From: Gammaproteobacteria bacterium
GTDB taxonomy: Bacteria > Pseudomonadota > Gammaproteobacteria > Natronospirales > REEB76
DNA: 64,000 bases
Reading direction: 5' to 3'
NCBI GenBank assembly: GCA_027315405.1
Contig: DAHUYB010000040.1
Coordinates: forward strand, 43,387-107,386
Each line of letters starts with the position of its first letter. Positions within the stretch are counted from its first letter, which is position 1. The translations under genes and the position numbers were made by a program. Positions 15,590 through 24,790 of the stretch are shown one piece after another. The notes under the pieces are model-generated. The model searched no databases. It was given only the letters and a program-made list of their open reading frames with translations, and was not told the origin of the DNA.

Positions 15590-17542
15590 TTAACCCGAAT
15601 TAATCCCAGTGCCTATATTTTTTTTGAGAAATCTCAAAAGGCGTGTGTAAAAATCGGTCTCATCGTCAATTTTATAGAATCCATGGCCTTCATCCTTATA
15701 TATGTGAAAGACGTACGGCTTATGCAGTGCATCCAGCACAAGTTTTAGCCGGTAAGCCTGTTCCGGATCGACGCGCGTATCCTTCATACCCTGGGCGATA
15801 AAAACCGGACGGGTGATCTTTTTGGCCAAATAGACCGGCGAATAGTTCTCAAGCTGGGTGATGTCGGTTGTCGGATTGCCGATGATGTCGGCCATGTCAT
15901 CACGGACAAGCTTGTTAGACTGAACCACACTCGAATCATACAGAAGAGGCAGATCGGTAACGCCGGCGTAGCTGGCCGCGCATTTGTAAAGATTGGGGTA
16001 GCGGATCACGCTCATAATGGCGGAATATCCGCCGTAACTAGCACCGAATATGCAGATACGGCCCGGATCCACAGGTGATGACTTCAACACGGCCTGCACG
16101 ACCTGTTCAATATCGTCTTCTATCTTTCGTCCCCACTGTTTTTTGCCTGCATTTTCGAAAATTTTGCCGCTTCCGCCAGATCCACGGTAATTTACCTTTA
16201 ATACCGCATAGCCCCGGCTTACGAGCAGTTGGGTTTCACTGTCGAACCCCGTGGTGTCAAAAATACCTATGGGGCCGCCGTGCGGAATCACAACCATGGG
16301 ATAGGGTCTCACGCTCTGGCGCGGCAAGGCCAGAATATAGGTGACAGAAAACCCATCCGGGGTGCGTATGGAAGAGGAATGGACATGCACCATCAGGCCG
16401 GGATTGAACCAGGGTGTAAGTTTGCCAAGCAGCTCCGCCTGCCCGGTTTTCAGATCCACAGCATAATACGATCCTGGATTTGTATCGGATGAAACAAAAA
16501 CCAGGAGTTCGTGATTGTCTCGACTGATATCAATGGGGGCTACGCTATCCTGGGGGAAAGCGGCCTGCAGCGCAGGCATGTAGGCGCGCAAATGCGGATC
16601 CAGGATATAGTAATGAGGTGCACCCCCCACATCCCATTTAACAGCCGCAACATTTCTTGTAATCCAGTCGTAAATATAGTCGGTAACATCTGCATCATTT
16701 CTAGCAAACAGGGCCTTGGTGAAATCGCCCTTTGCCAGATCGTATTCAAAATACCCGATGGTGTTGCGGCCCAGGTTGCTAAAGACAAACAAGTCCCTGC
16801 CGTCACTGCTGATTGCAGCGGGGTTAAACACCTGATTCTGTGGCACTAGTTTGAATTGTATCCACGCCTTTTTGCCTGTCGCGGCCCAGTAATAGTGCCA
16901 CTGTCCGCCAGAATCCTGTCCACCCTCCAAGATCAGGCGCCCGTTTCCGTCCATTAAGTATTTCGACATGGCAATCGATGAAACCTGGTAGGCGGGCATT
17001 TGATTTTCTTCACTCATCTTGCTCTTGGCGTTATTGATATTGACCTTGTACAGGTAATAACCTTTTCCTTCTTCCCCATAACTATAGCGTGCCACCACCA
17101 CTTGATCATTATTCATGGAAAGCGGATCGACGAATACCGTTCCCTGCTTCCAAATGGAAACATGCGCCGGTGACTTATGGTCATGTATCCCGGTCCATTG
17201 AACCGCGATCATGCGTGTATCGTATTCCCCGACATGATCCGTAAATATCACGGTGTCGTCCGATATCCACTGCAGACCGGAAAAATATTCGACGTGTCCG
17301 GCGGTCACAATCACGTTCGTGCTGGTCTGTGACCGCAGGTCGATAATGGTCACATATTGGTGATCCTGGTCTTTTCGCGTAAGCGCGGCTACCAGGGTGC
17401 CGGATGGATTAAGCCGTGCATTGAAAAAAGCATATTGCCGGAAATAATCTGAAACCGGCAGCAGGGATTGCGCCGAAGCCGGCGGCGGCAGTACGGCCAG
17501 AATAGTTCCGAGGGCCAGCAGGAAAACTAATCCCCTGAACAT
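15590..17542 (-). CDS. S9 family (prolyl oligopeptidase-type) exported peptidase
   Basis: 650 residues with a signal peptide (LVFLLALGTILAVLPPPASA). The first ~380 residues form a beta-propeller with repeated strand patterns (LNPSGTLVAALTRKDQD). The C-terminal alpha/beta-hydrolase holds the serine nucleophile in FGASYGGYSA (~495), the Asp in KDTRVDPEQ (~585) and the His in DEGHGFYK (~620). VVIPHGGPIG forms the oxyanion region. The family releases dipeptides or acyl amino acids from oligopeptides, here presumably in the periplasm. It shares direction and a 12-base gap with the upstream hypothetical gene. The lower GC than its neighbours is noticeable but the frame is intact. Confidence 0.9.
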   Translation of the reverse strand: MFRGLVFLLALGTILAVLPPPASAQSLLPVSDYFRQYAFFNARLNPSGTLVAALTRKDQDHQYVTIIDLRSQTSTNVIVTAGHVEYFSGLQWISDDTVIFTDHVGEYDTRMIAVQWTGIHDHKSPAHVSIWKQGTVFVDPLSMNNDQVVVARYSYGEEGKGYYLYKVNINNAKSKMSEENQMPAYQVSSIAMSKYLMDGNGRLILEGGQDSGGQWHYYWAATGKKAWIQFKLVPQNQVFNPAAISSDGRDLFVFSNLGRNTIGYFEYDLAKGDFTKALFARNDADVTDYIYDWITRNVAAVKWDVGGAPHYYILDPHLRAYMPALQAAFPQDSVAPIDISRDNHELLVFVSSDTNPGSYYAVDLKTGQAELLGKLTPWFNPGLMVHVHSSSIRTPDGFSVTYILALPRQSVRPYPMVVIPHGGPIGIFDTTGFDSETQLLVSRGYAVLKVNYRGSGGSGKIFENAGKKQWGRKIEDDIEQVVQAVLKSSPVDPGRICIFGASYGGYSAIMSVIRYPNLYKCAASYAGVTDLPLLYDSSVVQSNKLVRDDMADIIGNPTTDITQLENYSPVYLAKKITRPVFIAQGMKDTRVDPEQAYRLKLVLDALHKPYVFHIYKDEGHGFYKIDDETDFYTRLLRFLKKNIGTGINSG

Positions 17543-17554
17543 GTAGTTGCCCCC

Positions 17555-18220
17555 TTAGTGACCGGTTAAATTCGCATAAAACCCGGGAAAAGGATCGTTC
17601 CCCGGTCCGACATACACCAGTCCGTATTTCCTAATTAATTGCTCTTGTACAGGCGACAACTCATCATGAAGCATGGCAAACCGGTCTATCATATAGACAT
17701 AATACGATCCCCTGAAAAACACGAACGCATTGGGAACATCCATGAGCGCCTTGTAGAGACCAGAGCTGACAATCGGCTGAATGACAAAATCACCGGGATA
17801 ATTAACCCTTCCGGCAACCAGGTTGAATGCATACTGTTTTTTCTGCCGTGCATTAATCCATAAATAGGTGCGTTGCCACGAGGCGGTTCCAAGATTCACA
17901 TTGACCCATTGATAATGTCCCGCCGGCATGACAATAATCCGCACATCCCTGCCGGCCGGCTGATTCTGCGCCACCAGGTCACCAAATATTTCATCCGGCC
18001 GCCGCAGCCTCAGGGACCTGAAAGGGACCCCCGTATCCACCGAAACCACCAGAAACCCCTCGTCCGGCTTTAATTGCTTATTGAGTAAATTCGTGTCCTG
18101 GCCGGCCAACACGCCGGCTGGGGACAAAAGAGCCAGCAGGAACAGGCCAATATAGATTCTTGACTGCCACTGCGGAGTCGATTCAGGTGGAGGACACCGG
18201 AATCCCGTCACGCATCTCAT
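17555..18220 (-). CDS. Exported protein of unknown function
   Basis: 221 residues from the ATG at 18220. A longer frame to 18379 would overlap the GFA-family gene and encode a poor-quality leader, so it is rejected. A hydrophobic segment (IYIGLFLLALLSPAGVLAG) looks like a signal peptide preceded by an unusually long polar stretch. The mature part FLVVSVDTGVPFRSLRLRRP and VRIIVMPAGHYQWVNVNL reads as a small beta-rich domain, as in lipoproteins with a DUF2846-like fold, but I cannot assign a family. It lies 12 bases upstream of the S9 peptidase start on the same strand, so the two are probably co-transcribed. Confidence 0.6.
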   Translation of the reverse strand: MRCVTGFRCPPPESTPQWQSRIYIGLFLLALLSPAGVLAGQDTNLLNKQLKPDEGFLVVSVDTGVPFRSLRLRRPDEIFGDLVAQNQPAGRDVRIIVMPAGHYQWVNVNLGTASWQRTYLWINARQKKQYAFNLVAGRVNYPGDFVIQPIVSSGLYKALMDVPNAFVFFRGSYYVYMIDRFAMLHDELSPVQEQLIRKYGLVYVGPGNDPFPGFYANLTGH

Positions 18221-18254
18221 GTTTGAACCGCATGCATCCGCCGGTCGGGGTGGC

Positions 18255-18602
18255 TTAAAGCTTCCGACCGTCGAACTGTTTGATCTTGAGAGTAGAGAGT
18301 TCCACGTCTTCGAGGCAACGCACATTGATGGCCGCCATTTTATGGCCCTTGGAATCGCTGCCTTCACCGAAGGTCGCACTCCCGCAGGTGGAACAAAAGC
18401 GGTGTTTGATCCTGTGTTTGTTGAAGCTGTAGCTGGAGAGAGCCGATTCCGGCGTGCTCAAATGCAAATTTTCCCGCGGCACGAACCACAGCAGGTGCCC
18501 GCGGCGGCGGCAGATGGAGCAATTGCACTCCGTGACCTCGCCGAGTTCGCCTTCCACCTGGTAGCGGACTTTTCCGCAATGACAGCTGCCTTGGTACGTC
18601 AT
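18255..18602 (-). CDS. GFA-family (glutathione-dependent formaldehyde-activating type) zinc protein
   Basis: 115 residues. The zinc-binding cysteines are in the expected order: CHCGKVRYQVEG (residues ~7-18), CNCSICRRRGHLLW (~28-41) and FCSTCGSATFGEG (~80-92). GFA-family proteins bind zinc through these clusters; the founding member speeds formaldehyde-glutathione adduct formation, but most members have unknown roles. The protein is complete and of usual length. A second member of the family is encoded at 24791-25288. Its stop lies 35 bases before the start of the unknown exported protein on the same strand. Confidence 0.88.
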   Translation of the reverse strand: MTYQGSCHCGKVRYQVEGELGEVTECNCSICRRRGHLLWFVPRENLHLSTPESALSSYSFNKHRIKHRFCSTCGSATFGEGSDSKGHKMAAINVRCLEDVELSTLKIKQFDGRKL

Positions 18603-18672
18603 GGCTTTCGCCCCGCATGCATTTTGTCGAGAGCCGGGGCGGCCACACCGGCCCGGCTCTCGACGCTATTGC

Positions 18673-20829
18673 TTAGCCGCCGCTCAAACCGCGGTCCTTG
18701 AGCATCGGCCCGATCTCGGGATCGTGTCCGTAGAAACTGCGGAACATGGTGGCATAGTCCTCGGTGTTGCCGCGCGACAGAATCAGGTCGCGGAAACGCT
18801 GACCGTTGGCGCGGGTCAGCCCGCCGTGCTGCTCGCACCATTCATAGCCGTCGTCCGCCAGCATCGCGGTCCACAGATACGAGTAGTATCCGGCCTGATA
18901 ACCGTTGGCCCAGATGTGCAGGAAGTAGCTGGAACGGTAGCGCGGCGGCACCGATGGCAGATAGACGTGGGTACGTTCCAGCGCACCGGTTTCGAACTGA
19001 TCCACGTTCTGCAGCGGCGCGCTGCCCGGCAGGCTGTGCCACTGCATATCCAGTTCCGCGGCCTCGACCAGCTCCGTCATCTTGTAACCGGCGTTGAAAT
19101 GCCTGGCGTTGATGAGCTTGTCCACCAGCTCCTTGGGCATGGGCTTGCCGGTCTTGTAGTTGATGGCGTAATGGGCCAGCACCTTGGGATTGAGCGCCCA
19201 GTGCTCGTTGAACTGCGAGGGAAATTCCACGAAGTCGCGCGCCGTGGCGGTGCCGGACAGACTCGGATATTCCTGATCCGCGAAAAAGCCGTTGAGAGCG
19301 TGGCCGAACTCGTGGAACATGGTCACCACGTCGCCGAAGCTGATGAGCGCGGGCTGACCCGGCGCCGGCTTGGTGAAGTTGCCCACATTGTAGATTACCG
19401 GCATCTGGTGCAGCAGCTTCGATTGCACCACGAAATTGTCCATCCAGGCGCCGCCGGATTTGTTGTCGCGCTTGAAGTAGTCGCAGTAGAACAAGCCCAG
19501 CGGCTTGCCGTTGTAGTCGTACACCTCATAGACGCGCACGTCTTTCTGGTAAACGGGGATGTCGTGGCGCCGCTTGAAAGTCACGCCGTAGAGTTCATGG
19601 GCAGCGTAGAACACGCCGTCCTCCAGCACACGATAGACCTGGAAATACGGTTTGATCTCCGCTTCATCGAGATTATATTTCTGCTTGCGCAGCTGCTCGG
19701 CGTAGAAATTCCAGTCCCAGGGTTCAAGCTTGAACTTGCCGCCGTCCTTGTCAATGATCTGCTGGAGCTCGGCCGCTTCCTCGGTCGCCCGGTGGGTGGC
19801 GGCGGGCGCCAGCTGGTTTAGGAAAGCGTCGACGTTCGCCGGGGTCTTGGCCATCTGGTCCGTCAGCCGCCAGGCGGCGAAGTCCGGATAGCCGAGGAGC
19901 TGCGCCTTCTGCGCGCGGATCTGCGCGATGCGCGCGATGGTGGTGCGGGTGTCGTCCGGGCCGCCGCGCTCGGTGCGGTTCCAGGACGCGTCGAACAGCT
20001 GCTGGCGGGTGGCGCGGTCGGTGAGCTGCGACAGCAGCGGCTGCTGGGTGGTGTTCTGGAGCGTGATCATCCACTTGCCCTTGAGACCGCGGGCTTTGGC
20101 GGCGGCGGCGGCCGCCTCCAGTTCGGCCTGGGAAAGGCCGGCCAGTTGCGCCTTGTTGCTCACCACCAGTGCGGCCGATTGGGTGCCGGCCAGGAGCTGG
20201 TTCATGAATTTTGCACTGAGCGTGGCTTGTTCCTCGTTGAGTTTCTTGAGCTTGGCGCGGTCAGCACCGGTGAGCTGGGCGCCCGCATGCACGAACTGCT
20301 GGTGGTAATACCAGATGAGCCGCCGGGATTCGGGGCTGAGCTTGAGGCGGTCACGCTCCTTATATATAGCCTGCACGCGCTTGAACAATCTGGAATTGAG
20401 GAAGATCGCATCATTCGCGGCGGCCAGTTGCGGCGCGATTTTCTCCTGCACCTGCTGCAGTGTGGGGTCGGTGTTGGCGGAACTCACGCCGTTGAAGACT
20501 CCCATCGCGCGGTTCAACAGGCGGCCGCTCTGCTCCAGCGCCACCAGGGTGTTATCGAACGTGGGTGGCGCCGGGTTGTCGGCGATCTTCCCGACCTCCG
20601 CCAGCTGACGCTGGATACCCGCCTCGATGGCCGGCAGGTAGTCGCTGTCCTTGATTCTGTCGAAGGGCGGCGCGTGGAACGGCAGGGTACTGACGCTCAA
20701 CAGCGGATTGGCCCGCGGCGCGGTGGCGTGCGAGGCCATGGTGGTGCCTTTATTGGCGAGCGCGGAAGAAACCGGAAGTGCGCCCAAGGCCAGCGCGCCG
20801 GCAAGCGTGAGCATCAGGGTGCGAATCAT
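18673..20829 (-). CDS. dcp: M3 family peptidyl-dipeptidase (Dcp-like), exported
   Basis: 718 residues from the ATG at 20829, with GAGGAG seven bases upstream; the longer frame to 20925 lacks such a site. A signal peptide (MLTLAGALALGALPVSSALA) sends it to the periplasm. The zinc motif HEFGHALNGFFAD (HExxH) lies near residue 500, with the downstream Glu in FVEFPSQFNEHW. The ending SRGNTEDYATMFRSFYG is typical of the family. Dcp removes C-terminal dipeptides from oligopeptides. Related enzymes in E. coli are cytoplasmic or periplasmic; the signal sequence argues for periplasmic here. It is a single gene, transcribed in the same direction as its neighbours. Confidence 0.93.
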   Translation of the reverse strand: MIRTLMLTLAGALALGALPVSSALANKGTTMASHATAPRANPLLSVSTLPFHAPPFDRIKDSDYLPAIEAGIQRQLAEVGKIADNPAPPTFDNTLVALEQSGRLLNRAMGVFNGVSSANTDPTLQQVQEKIAPQLAAANDAIFLNSRLFKRVQAIYKERDRLKLSPESRRLIWYYHQQFVHAGAQLTGADRAKLKKLNEEQATLSAKFMNQLLAGTQSAALVVSNKAQLAGLSQAELEAAAAAAKARGLKGKWMITLQNTTQQPLLSQLTDRATRQQLFDASWNRTERGGPDDTRTTIARIAQIRAQKAQLLGYPDFAAWRLTDQMAKTPANVDAFLNQLAPAATHRATEEAAELQQIIDKDGGKFKLEPWDWNFYAEQLRKQKYNLDEAEIKPYFQVYRVLEDGVFYAAHELYGVTFKRRHDIPVYQKDVRVYEVYDYNGKPLGLFYCDYFKRDNKSGGAWMDNFVVQSKLLHQMPVIYNVGNFTKPAPGQPALISFGDVVTMFHEFGHALNGFFADQEYPSLSGTATARDFVEFPSQFNEHWALNPKVLAHYAINYKTGKPMPKELVDKLINARHFNAGYKMTELVEAAELDMQWHSLPGSAPLQNVDQFETGALERTHVYLPSVPPRYRSSYFLHIWANGYQAGYYSYLWTAMLADDGYEWCEQHGGLTRANGQRFRDLILSRGNTEDYATMFRSFYGHDPEIGPMLKDRGLSGG

Positions 20830-20952
20830 CACGGAGCTCCTCGTCTTGGTTAAACAGGCCGGCCGGTGGCCCGGCGCGGAACCGCACTTTACCCGGAGTC
20901 GGCGTTGGGGCCAAGAGTGCCCCAATACCCAGCGGCCGATTCAGCGGATACA

Positions 20953-21564
20953 TTAGGCTGTGGCTCGCAATGGCCAGTGTCCCAGGACCTGCTGCTCGCT
21001 GCGGGCCGGGACGCTGTGGACCAGCAGGAATTCACGCACCATCCATTTGACCGGCTCCGTGGGCCGGGATGTCAGCACTTGCTCGTCATACAGCAAGGTC
21101 AGGTGCGGTATGAACGGGTGGTCGAGAAACCGGCCCAAGCCAGCCGCCGCCAGGCGCTCGCCCATCTGCCGTTGAAACGCGAACAAGCGCTGCAGGCCCG
21201 TGCCACCGCGCAATACCAGCGGATGCTTGCGTGCGCGGCCGGGGAAACTCAATACACGGTCGAACCTGACCTCAAAGGCGGAGGCTTCGACGCGTTCGGC
21301 GGCCTGTTTTGCCGAAATAATCAGCGCCGGCGGTAATCCGGCATGCTCACCCAGAAAGTGCAGCGTCACGTGCAAGCGCTCGCTCCGCGCTGGATTGCCG
21401 CGCAGCGCGTGTTCGCGACGCAGCGCCTGTGCCAAGCGGCTGATGTCCGCGGCGGTATCCGCATCAGGGAACACCGCGAAGAACAGGCGCTCGCTCGGCT
21501 GAGGCGCCTGGATGCCGCCGGCTGCAGGCGATGTCCCGGATAATAATGGCTTAGCGGCTTTCAT
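20953..21564 (-). CDS. thpR: RNA 2',3'-cyclic phosphodiesterase (ThpR/LigT)
   Basis: 203 residues. The two HxTx motifs of the 2H phosphoesterase fold are present: HVTLHFLGEH near residue 65 and HPFIPHLTLLYD near 155. The opening PSERLFFAVFPDADTAADIS after a short variable leader matches ThpR. The enzyme opens 2',3'-cyclic phosphate ends of RNA to 2'-phosphates. The N-terminal ~25 residues before the conserved start are of low complexity, so translation may begin later, though no better start is apparent. It is transcribed alone, 120 bases upstream of the peptidase gene start. Confidence 0.9.
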   Translation of the reverse strand: MKAAKPLLSGTSPAAGGIQAPQPSERLFFAVFPDADTAADISRLAQALRREHALRGNPARSERLHVTLHFLGEHAGLPPALIISAKQAAERVEASAFEVRFDRVLSFPGRARKHPLVLRGGTGLQRLFAFQRQMGERLAAAGLGRFLDHPFIPHLTLLYDEQVLTSRPTEPVKWMVREFLLVHSVPARSEQQVLGHWPLRATA

Positions 21565-21725
21565 CGGGCGGTCGCCTGCAAAACTTGCATTTTACCCGGA
21601 GTCGAAATATCAGGAAAACGCGACGCATGGGCAGGCTATACGGCGTTCAGAGCAATCAAAGTGTCAAAGCCCAGCTCATCTCGGCCGCAAAACCCTGGCC
21701 TAATCCCCTGTTTATTTTGTTCGAT

Positions 21726-21756
21726 TAAAAACAAGGGTAGGAGCTTCCTCCCACCC
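21726..21756 (-). terminator. Intrinsic terminator after the HAF-repeat gene
   Basis: On the minus strand GGGTGGGAG / CTCCTACCC forms a nine-pair stem with one mismatch and a four-base loop (GAAG), followed by TTGTTTTT. It lies about 70 bases past the stop at 21825. Confidence 0.75.
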
Positions 21757-21824
21757 TCATTCAGTGGTGCTTGGTAGTGCTTAACTTCTCGGGTCCATAC
21801 ATGCTGGACGATGCCCAAGAAACT

Positions 21825-23099
21825 TCATTGCCCCCGATGTTTGCGACTCGAATAGGCAGCGTTGTTACGATCGTTGTCGTGCGTGGGGATCGCCATAAAA
21901 GCCTGCATCACACCAGAACTTGGATCGTATGCCTGCCCCGTAATCACGCCGTTATCGTTAATATCCTGTGCATCGGTGAGGATCAGGGATGTGCCCGGCA
22001 CCACCAGAGAGTTGAGATTCGTTATGACGCCGTTTTGCCAGATGAAAGCTTGCCCGTAAGGGCTTGAGCCGAGGGATATACCCACCACCTCACCCTGGTC
22101 ATTAACGCCCAGGGCTTCGCTGATGACATCGCCCTGGAGCGTGCCCAGATCACAGGTGCCGGTGGTTGTTTCGCCGTCACATGTGAATGGCTTCCGGGAC
22201 CAGAAGAAAGCATGGAAGTTTGGGCTGCCAACCGCATCACCGGGCAAATCGGAGAAACCCACCACATCGCCCCGGTTATTGATATCCATGGGCGTGTTCC
22301 AGTAGGTCCCACCCAGAGTGGGCATGATGCGGACCACCACGTCATGGCGCCACATCACCATGTGCTCGGCGGTCTCGCCTCCAACAGCACCGCCGCAAAG
22401 ACCCGAAATGCCTACCACCTGCCCTTTCTGGTTAATGGCGGTGGCCGCTCCGTCGAGATCGCCGGCATAGGGAGGTAGCTCCTGGGGCTGGTATTGGCCG
22501 TTTTCCTGTTTCCATAGGACAGCCTCGAACTGGAGTACCTGATTGTTGGCGTTGCAGGTCGAGTCAAGTACCGTATTCTCCGCCCAGCCCACGATGTGGC
22601 CGCGGTTGTTGACGCCGGTGGCAAAACCATTGTCGCCTCCGAGAGTTGGGAGCTCCGCCATCACACCGTTGTTCCAAACAAAACCGCGACAGACGTGGCC
22701 ATCAGGCGGAGCCGAATAGAATATCGCGACCGCACAACTCCATTCCTCCCCTCGCGGTTGCAGGCTGGCGGTCTCAGATATGCCGACGATCACACCATTA
22801 TTGTTGCGGTTTGGCCAAGCCACGGCGCTGTCAGGTCCGCCAAGTGTACCCAAGTCTATGGGAACACCGTACAGCCAGAGTTCCGCGTGCATGGTCGTGC
22901 TCCCCGGCAAGTCAGCTTCCCCGGCGACCCAGTCCAGGTTGTTGATGCTACTGCCGAGATTGCCTATGCCGTAGGGTACCCCGGTTCCACCGAGCGGGTT
23001 GCCAAGATCAATGACGTTATATTGGACCGTGTCACCAACCGCGATGCCGGCCAGCAGCAGCGTGGCGAGCACGGCAAAGCCTGCGATAAAAGTTCTCAT
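21825..23099 (-). CDS. Exported HAF-repeat protein
   Basis: 424 residues from the ATG at 23099, which has AGGAGG six bases upstream; an in-frame ATG at 23198 has no such site. A signal peptide (FAVLATLLLAGIAVG) is followed by tandem repeats of about 40-50 residues with the pattern DLGTLGG...A..IN..G.VVG, as in PIDLGTLGGPDSAVAWPNRN, TLGGDNGFATGVNNRGHIVG and AINQKGQVVGISG. HAF repeats form small beta blades, found in secreted proteins whose role is generally unknown; a propeller-like fold is likely. The last repeats end INDNGVITGQAYDPSSG. A terminator follows. No attachment or sorting signal is seen at the C-terminus. Confidence 0.85.
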   Translation of the reverse strand: MRTFIAGFAVLATLLLAGIAVGDTVQYNVIDLGNPLGGTGVPYGIGNLGSSINNLDWVAGEADLPGSTTMHAELWLYGVPIDLGTLGGPDSAVAWPNRNNNGVIVGISETASLQPRGEEWSCAVAIFYSAPPDGHVCRGFVWNNGVMAELPTLGGDNGFATGVNNRGHIVGWAENTVLDSTCNANNQVLQFEAVLWKQENGQYQPQELPPYAGDLDGAATAINQKGQVVGISGLCGGAVGGETAEHMVMWRHDVVVRIMPTLGGTYWNTPMDINNRGDVVGFSDLPGDAVGSPNFHAFFWSRKPFTCDGETTTGTCDLGTLQGDVISEALGVNDQGEVVGISLGSSPYGQAFIWQNGVITNLNSLVVPGTSLILTDAQDINDNGVITGQAYDPSSGVMQAFMAIPTHDNDRNNAAYSSRKHRGQ

Positions 23100-23545
23100 G
23101 ACATCCTCCTGCGTAACCGATCGGACACTCGGCACCACGGCCAGAGCATGGGATCGGGGCTTTAGAAAAATATGTAACCTGCTGCTTTTTACCAGCAACA
23201 GGAATCACTGCGCAGCTTGAATATAGATTTTATCCGCCAGATTGCTCGCCATTTTCAGACGCCATTACTGGCAGGCTTGGTGACGTGTAAGCCGCCCTTC
23301 CCTGTCGACAAGAGCTATCGAAATGTCACGGGTAATGGGCGGAGACAGACCCAGCTCAAGAATCGAGCATGCAGGCACTTTGAAGAAATCCAGAATCCGC
23401 GCGGCTAATGCCGCCGGTTGCCACCTCTAAAAAACCGGTTCTCGGAGGCGGCCAGTGCGGGGCCTTCAGCGTAGGGCTCCCGGGCTGAACGCATCATTAT
23501 TGCCGCACTTGCCTTATACTGCGTCATCAACAGGAAGGAGTCCCC
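23100..23545. other. Intergenic region without a convincing gene
   Basis: This ~446-base spacer lies between the divergent HAF-repeat gene and the short basic-protein gene at 23546. It should hold the promoters of both. A 63-codon plus-strand frame at 23217-23408 has no conserved character and no clear ribosome-binding site. No RNA gene or repeat was recognised. Confidence 0.6.
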
Positions 23546-23698
23546 GTGGCCAAGGTTAACTATCGGTTCGACAAGCGTCAGCGCGACATGGCCAGGCAAA
23601 AGAAGCAGGAAGACAAGCGCGCGAAAAAACTGGCCAAGAAAGCGGCGGCGACGCCCGGCGAGAGCGGCCCAAACATGCCGCAGGATGAAACCCCTTAG
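23546..23698 (+). CDS. Short highly basic conserved-type protein
   Basis: 50 residues, starting at a GTG at 23546 with AGGAAGGAG seven bases upstream. It opens VAKVNYRFDKRQRDMARQKK and continues with repeated Lys/Arg-rich EDKRAKKLAKKAAA, ending in a polar acidic tail NMPQDETP. Tiny proteins with this AKxNYxxxKRQRExAxKKKxE character occur widely in proteobacteria without a known function; nucleic-acid binding is a reasonable guess from the charge. An antisense frame (23405-23764) covers the same bases but has no such features. The strong ribosome-binding site is the main evidence that this one is translated. Confidence 0.7.
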   Translation: MAKVNYRFDKRQRDMARQKKQEDKRAKKLAKKAAATPGESGPNMPQDETP

Positions 23699-23732
23699 CC
23701 ATCCCCGCAAGACTAAACCGATCGTTTCTGAA

Positions 23733-23936
23733 TCAAACGTCGTCTTCCGATGAGACTTCGACACTTGCTATCCCGGCCTCGTCCATGGCAACCGCAATCT
23801 CAATAGGCCGGCAACACACCTGACAGTCTTCGATATAGCTCTGATTTTCCACCGAGCAATCCACGCTGATCTCGATGCGCTCGCCACAATAGGGACACCG
23901 GATCTCGACAGCCTCGGTGCGGTTCATGTTAGCCAT
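23733..23936 (-). CDS. CPXCG-motif cysteine-rich small protein
   Basis: 67 residues. The motif CPYCGERIEISVDCSVENQS is followed by IEDCQVCCRPIEI, giving two Cys pairs that would bind one zinc ion in a ribbon. Family members (cysteine-rich CPXCG proteins) are common in gammaproteobacteria and uncharacterised. The acidic C-terminus VEVSSEDDV is typical. It begins 15 bases after the stop of the upstream small membrane protein and probably shares its transcript. Its 3' end faces the basic small protein gene. Confidence 0.85.
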   Translation of the reverse strand: MANMNRTEAVEIRCPYCGERIEISVDCSVENQSYIEDCQVCCRPIEIAVAMDEAGIASVEVSSEDDV

Positions 23937-23951
23937 TATCCGTCAATCAAA

Positions 23952-24215
23952 TCAGCGCGCGGTTCGGACCACCACCGTCTTTTCGGTGCCTTCGCCGGCC
24001 AGCGCCCAAATCCAGGCGAGCACGCACAGGATGATATTGGTATGCCCATAATTGTACGTGGCCAGGATCGCCACCAGCAGGCGCGGCGCGAATAGCCAGC
24101 CCAGCCACCACAACAGCCCGCCGAACGGCACGCTGGAAAACAGCAGCGTCAGCCGCGGGAAAAAACACATGAACACAATGAACCACAGACCGTGGTGCAG
24201 CCAGAAATTGTCCAC
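23952..24215 (-). CDS. Small integral membrane protein
   Basis: 87 residues with two or three hydrophobic segments: LWFIVFMCFFPRLTLLFSSV (~9-28), GLLWWLGWLFAPRLLVAILA (~33-52) and IILCVLAWIWALAG (~61-74). The pattern FFPRLTLLFSSVPFGGLLWW recalls a conserved hypothetical family of gammaproteobacteria; the function is unknown. It lies directly upstream of the CPXCG gene and downstream of the CBS-domain gene, all on the minus strand, so a three-gene transcript is likely. An alternative frame on the same strand (23947-24186) lacks hydrophobic periodicity. Confidence 0.75.
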   Translation of the reverse strand: MDNFWLHHGLWFIVFMCFFPRLTLLFSSVPFGGLLWWLGWLFAPRLLVAILATYNYGHTNIILCVLAWIWALAGEGTEKTVVVRTAR

Positions 24216-24263
24216 TAGCGCGCCGCCCCGGACATCATCAGCGGATGACCCGCAATCGGCGGC

Positions 24264-24692
24264 TCATGAGGTGATGTACTCGCGCAGCGATTTCGCCTCC
24301 TGCAGTTTTTCCTGCAGCATGGCCTTGACCAGATCTCCGATGGAGACGATGCCCACGAGTTTGCCTCCGCGCACCACCGGCATGTGGCGGAAGCGCTTGT
24401 TGGTCATGATATTGAGCACTTCGTCCACGCTGGCGTCGGGAGTGGCGGTTTCCACGTCGTGTGTCATTAACCAGGAAATCTTCAAATCGCCAAGCTTGTT
24501 GCCATGTTCAGCATAGCGCCGCAGGAAGTCACGCTCCGTCAGAATGCCACCGACCTGTCCTTTGGCGTTGGTGATGACCACCGCGCCCACATGCTTGTCG
24601 CACATGAGCTTGACGGCTTCCGTAGCGGTCACGTTTTCGTGGGTGACCACCGTCTCCCAACCTTTTGAATCCAGCACATCCGCGAGTCTCAT
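24264..24692 (-). CDS. CBS-domain protein
   Basis: 142 residues: two CBS motifs and little else. The first (WETVVTHENVTATEAVKLMC to GGILTERDFLRRYAEHG) ends with the T-E-R-D ligand-binding signature; the second (MTHDVETATPDASVDEVLNI to GKLVGIVSIGDLVKAML) ends with the S-I-G-D equivalent. The start at 24692 is preferred because GGGAGG lies eight bases before it, while the upstream in-frame ATG at 24698 is too close to that site. Stand-alone CBS pairs bind adenine nucleotides and sense energy state; the target here is unknown. Confidence 0.88.
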   Translation of the reverse strand: MRLADVLDSKGWETVVTHENVTATEAVKLMCDKHVGAVVITNAKGQVGGILTERDFLRRYAEHGNKLGDLKISWLMTHDVETATPDASVDEVLNIMTNKRFRHMPVVRGGKLVGIVSIGDLVKAMLQEKLQEAKSLREYITS

Positions 24693-24790
24693 GACCATGC
24701 CCTCCCTATGCCTTCAGTAAAGCATAGCGCAATAGGCAGGGAGTGGCGCGGACGGATACTGGACTGAGTCTATACCTGATGATGTGTGCG

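Noticed and set aside
18601..19821. 406-codon plus-strand open frame opposite the M3 peptidase gene
   Set aside because: It lies wholly antisense to a gene with clear HExxH motif, signal peptide and ribosome-binding site. Long antisense frames are expected at this GC content, and the translation is His/Val/Arg-rich without domain character.
23217..23408. 63-codon plus-strand frame
   Set aside because: No conserved features, weak start context, and it lies in a promoter-type spacer.
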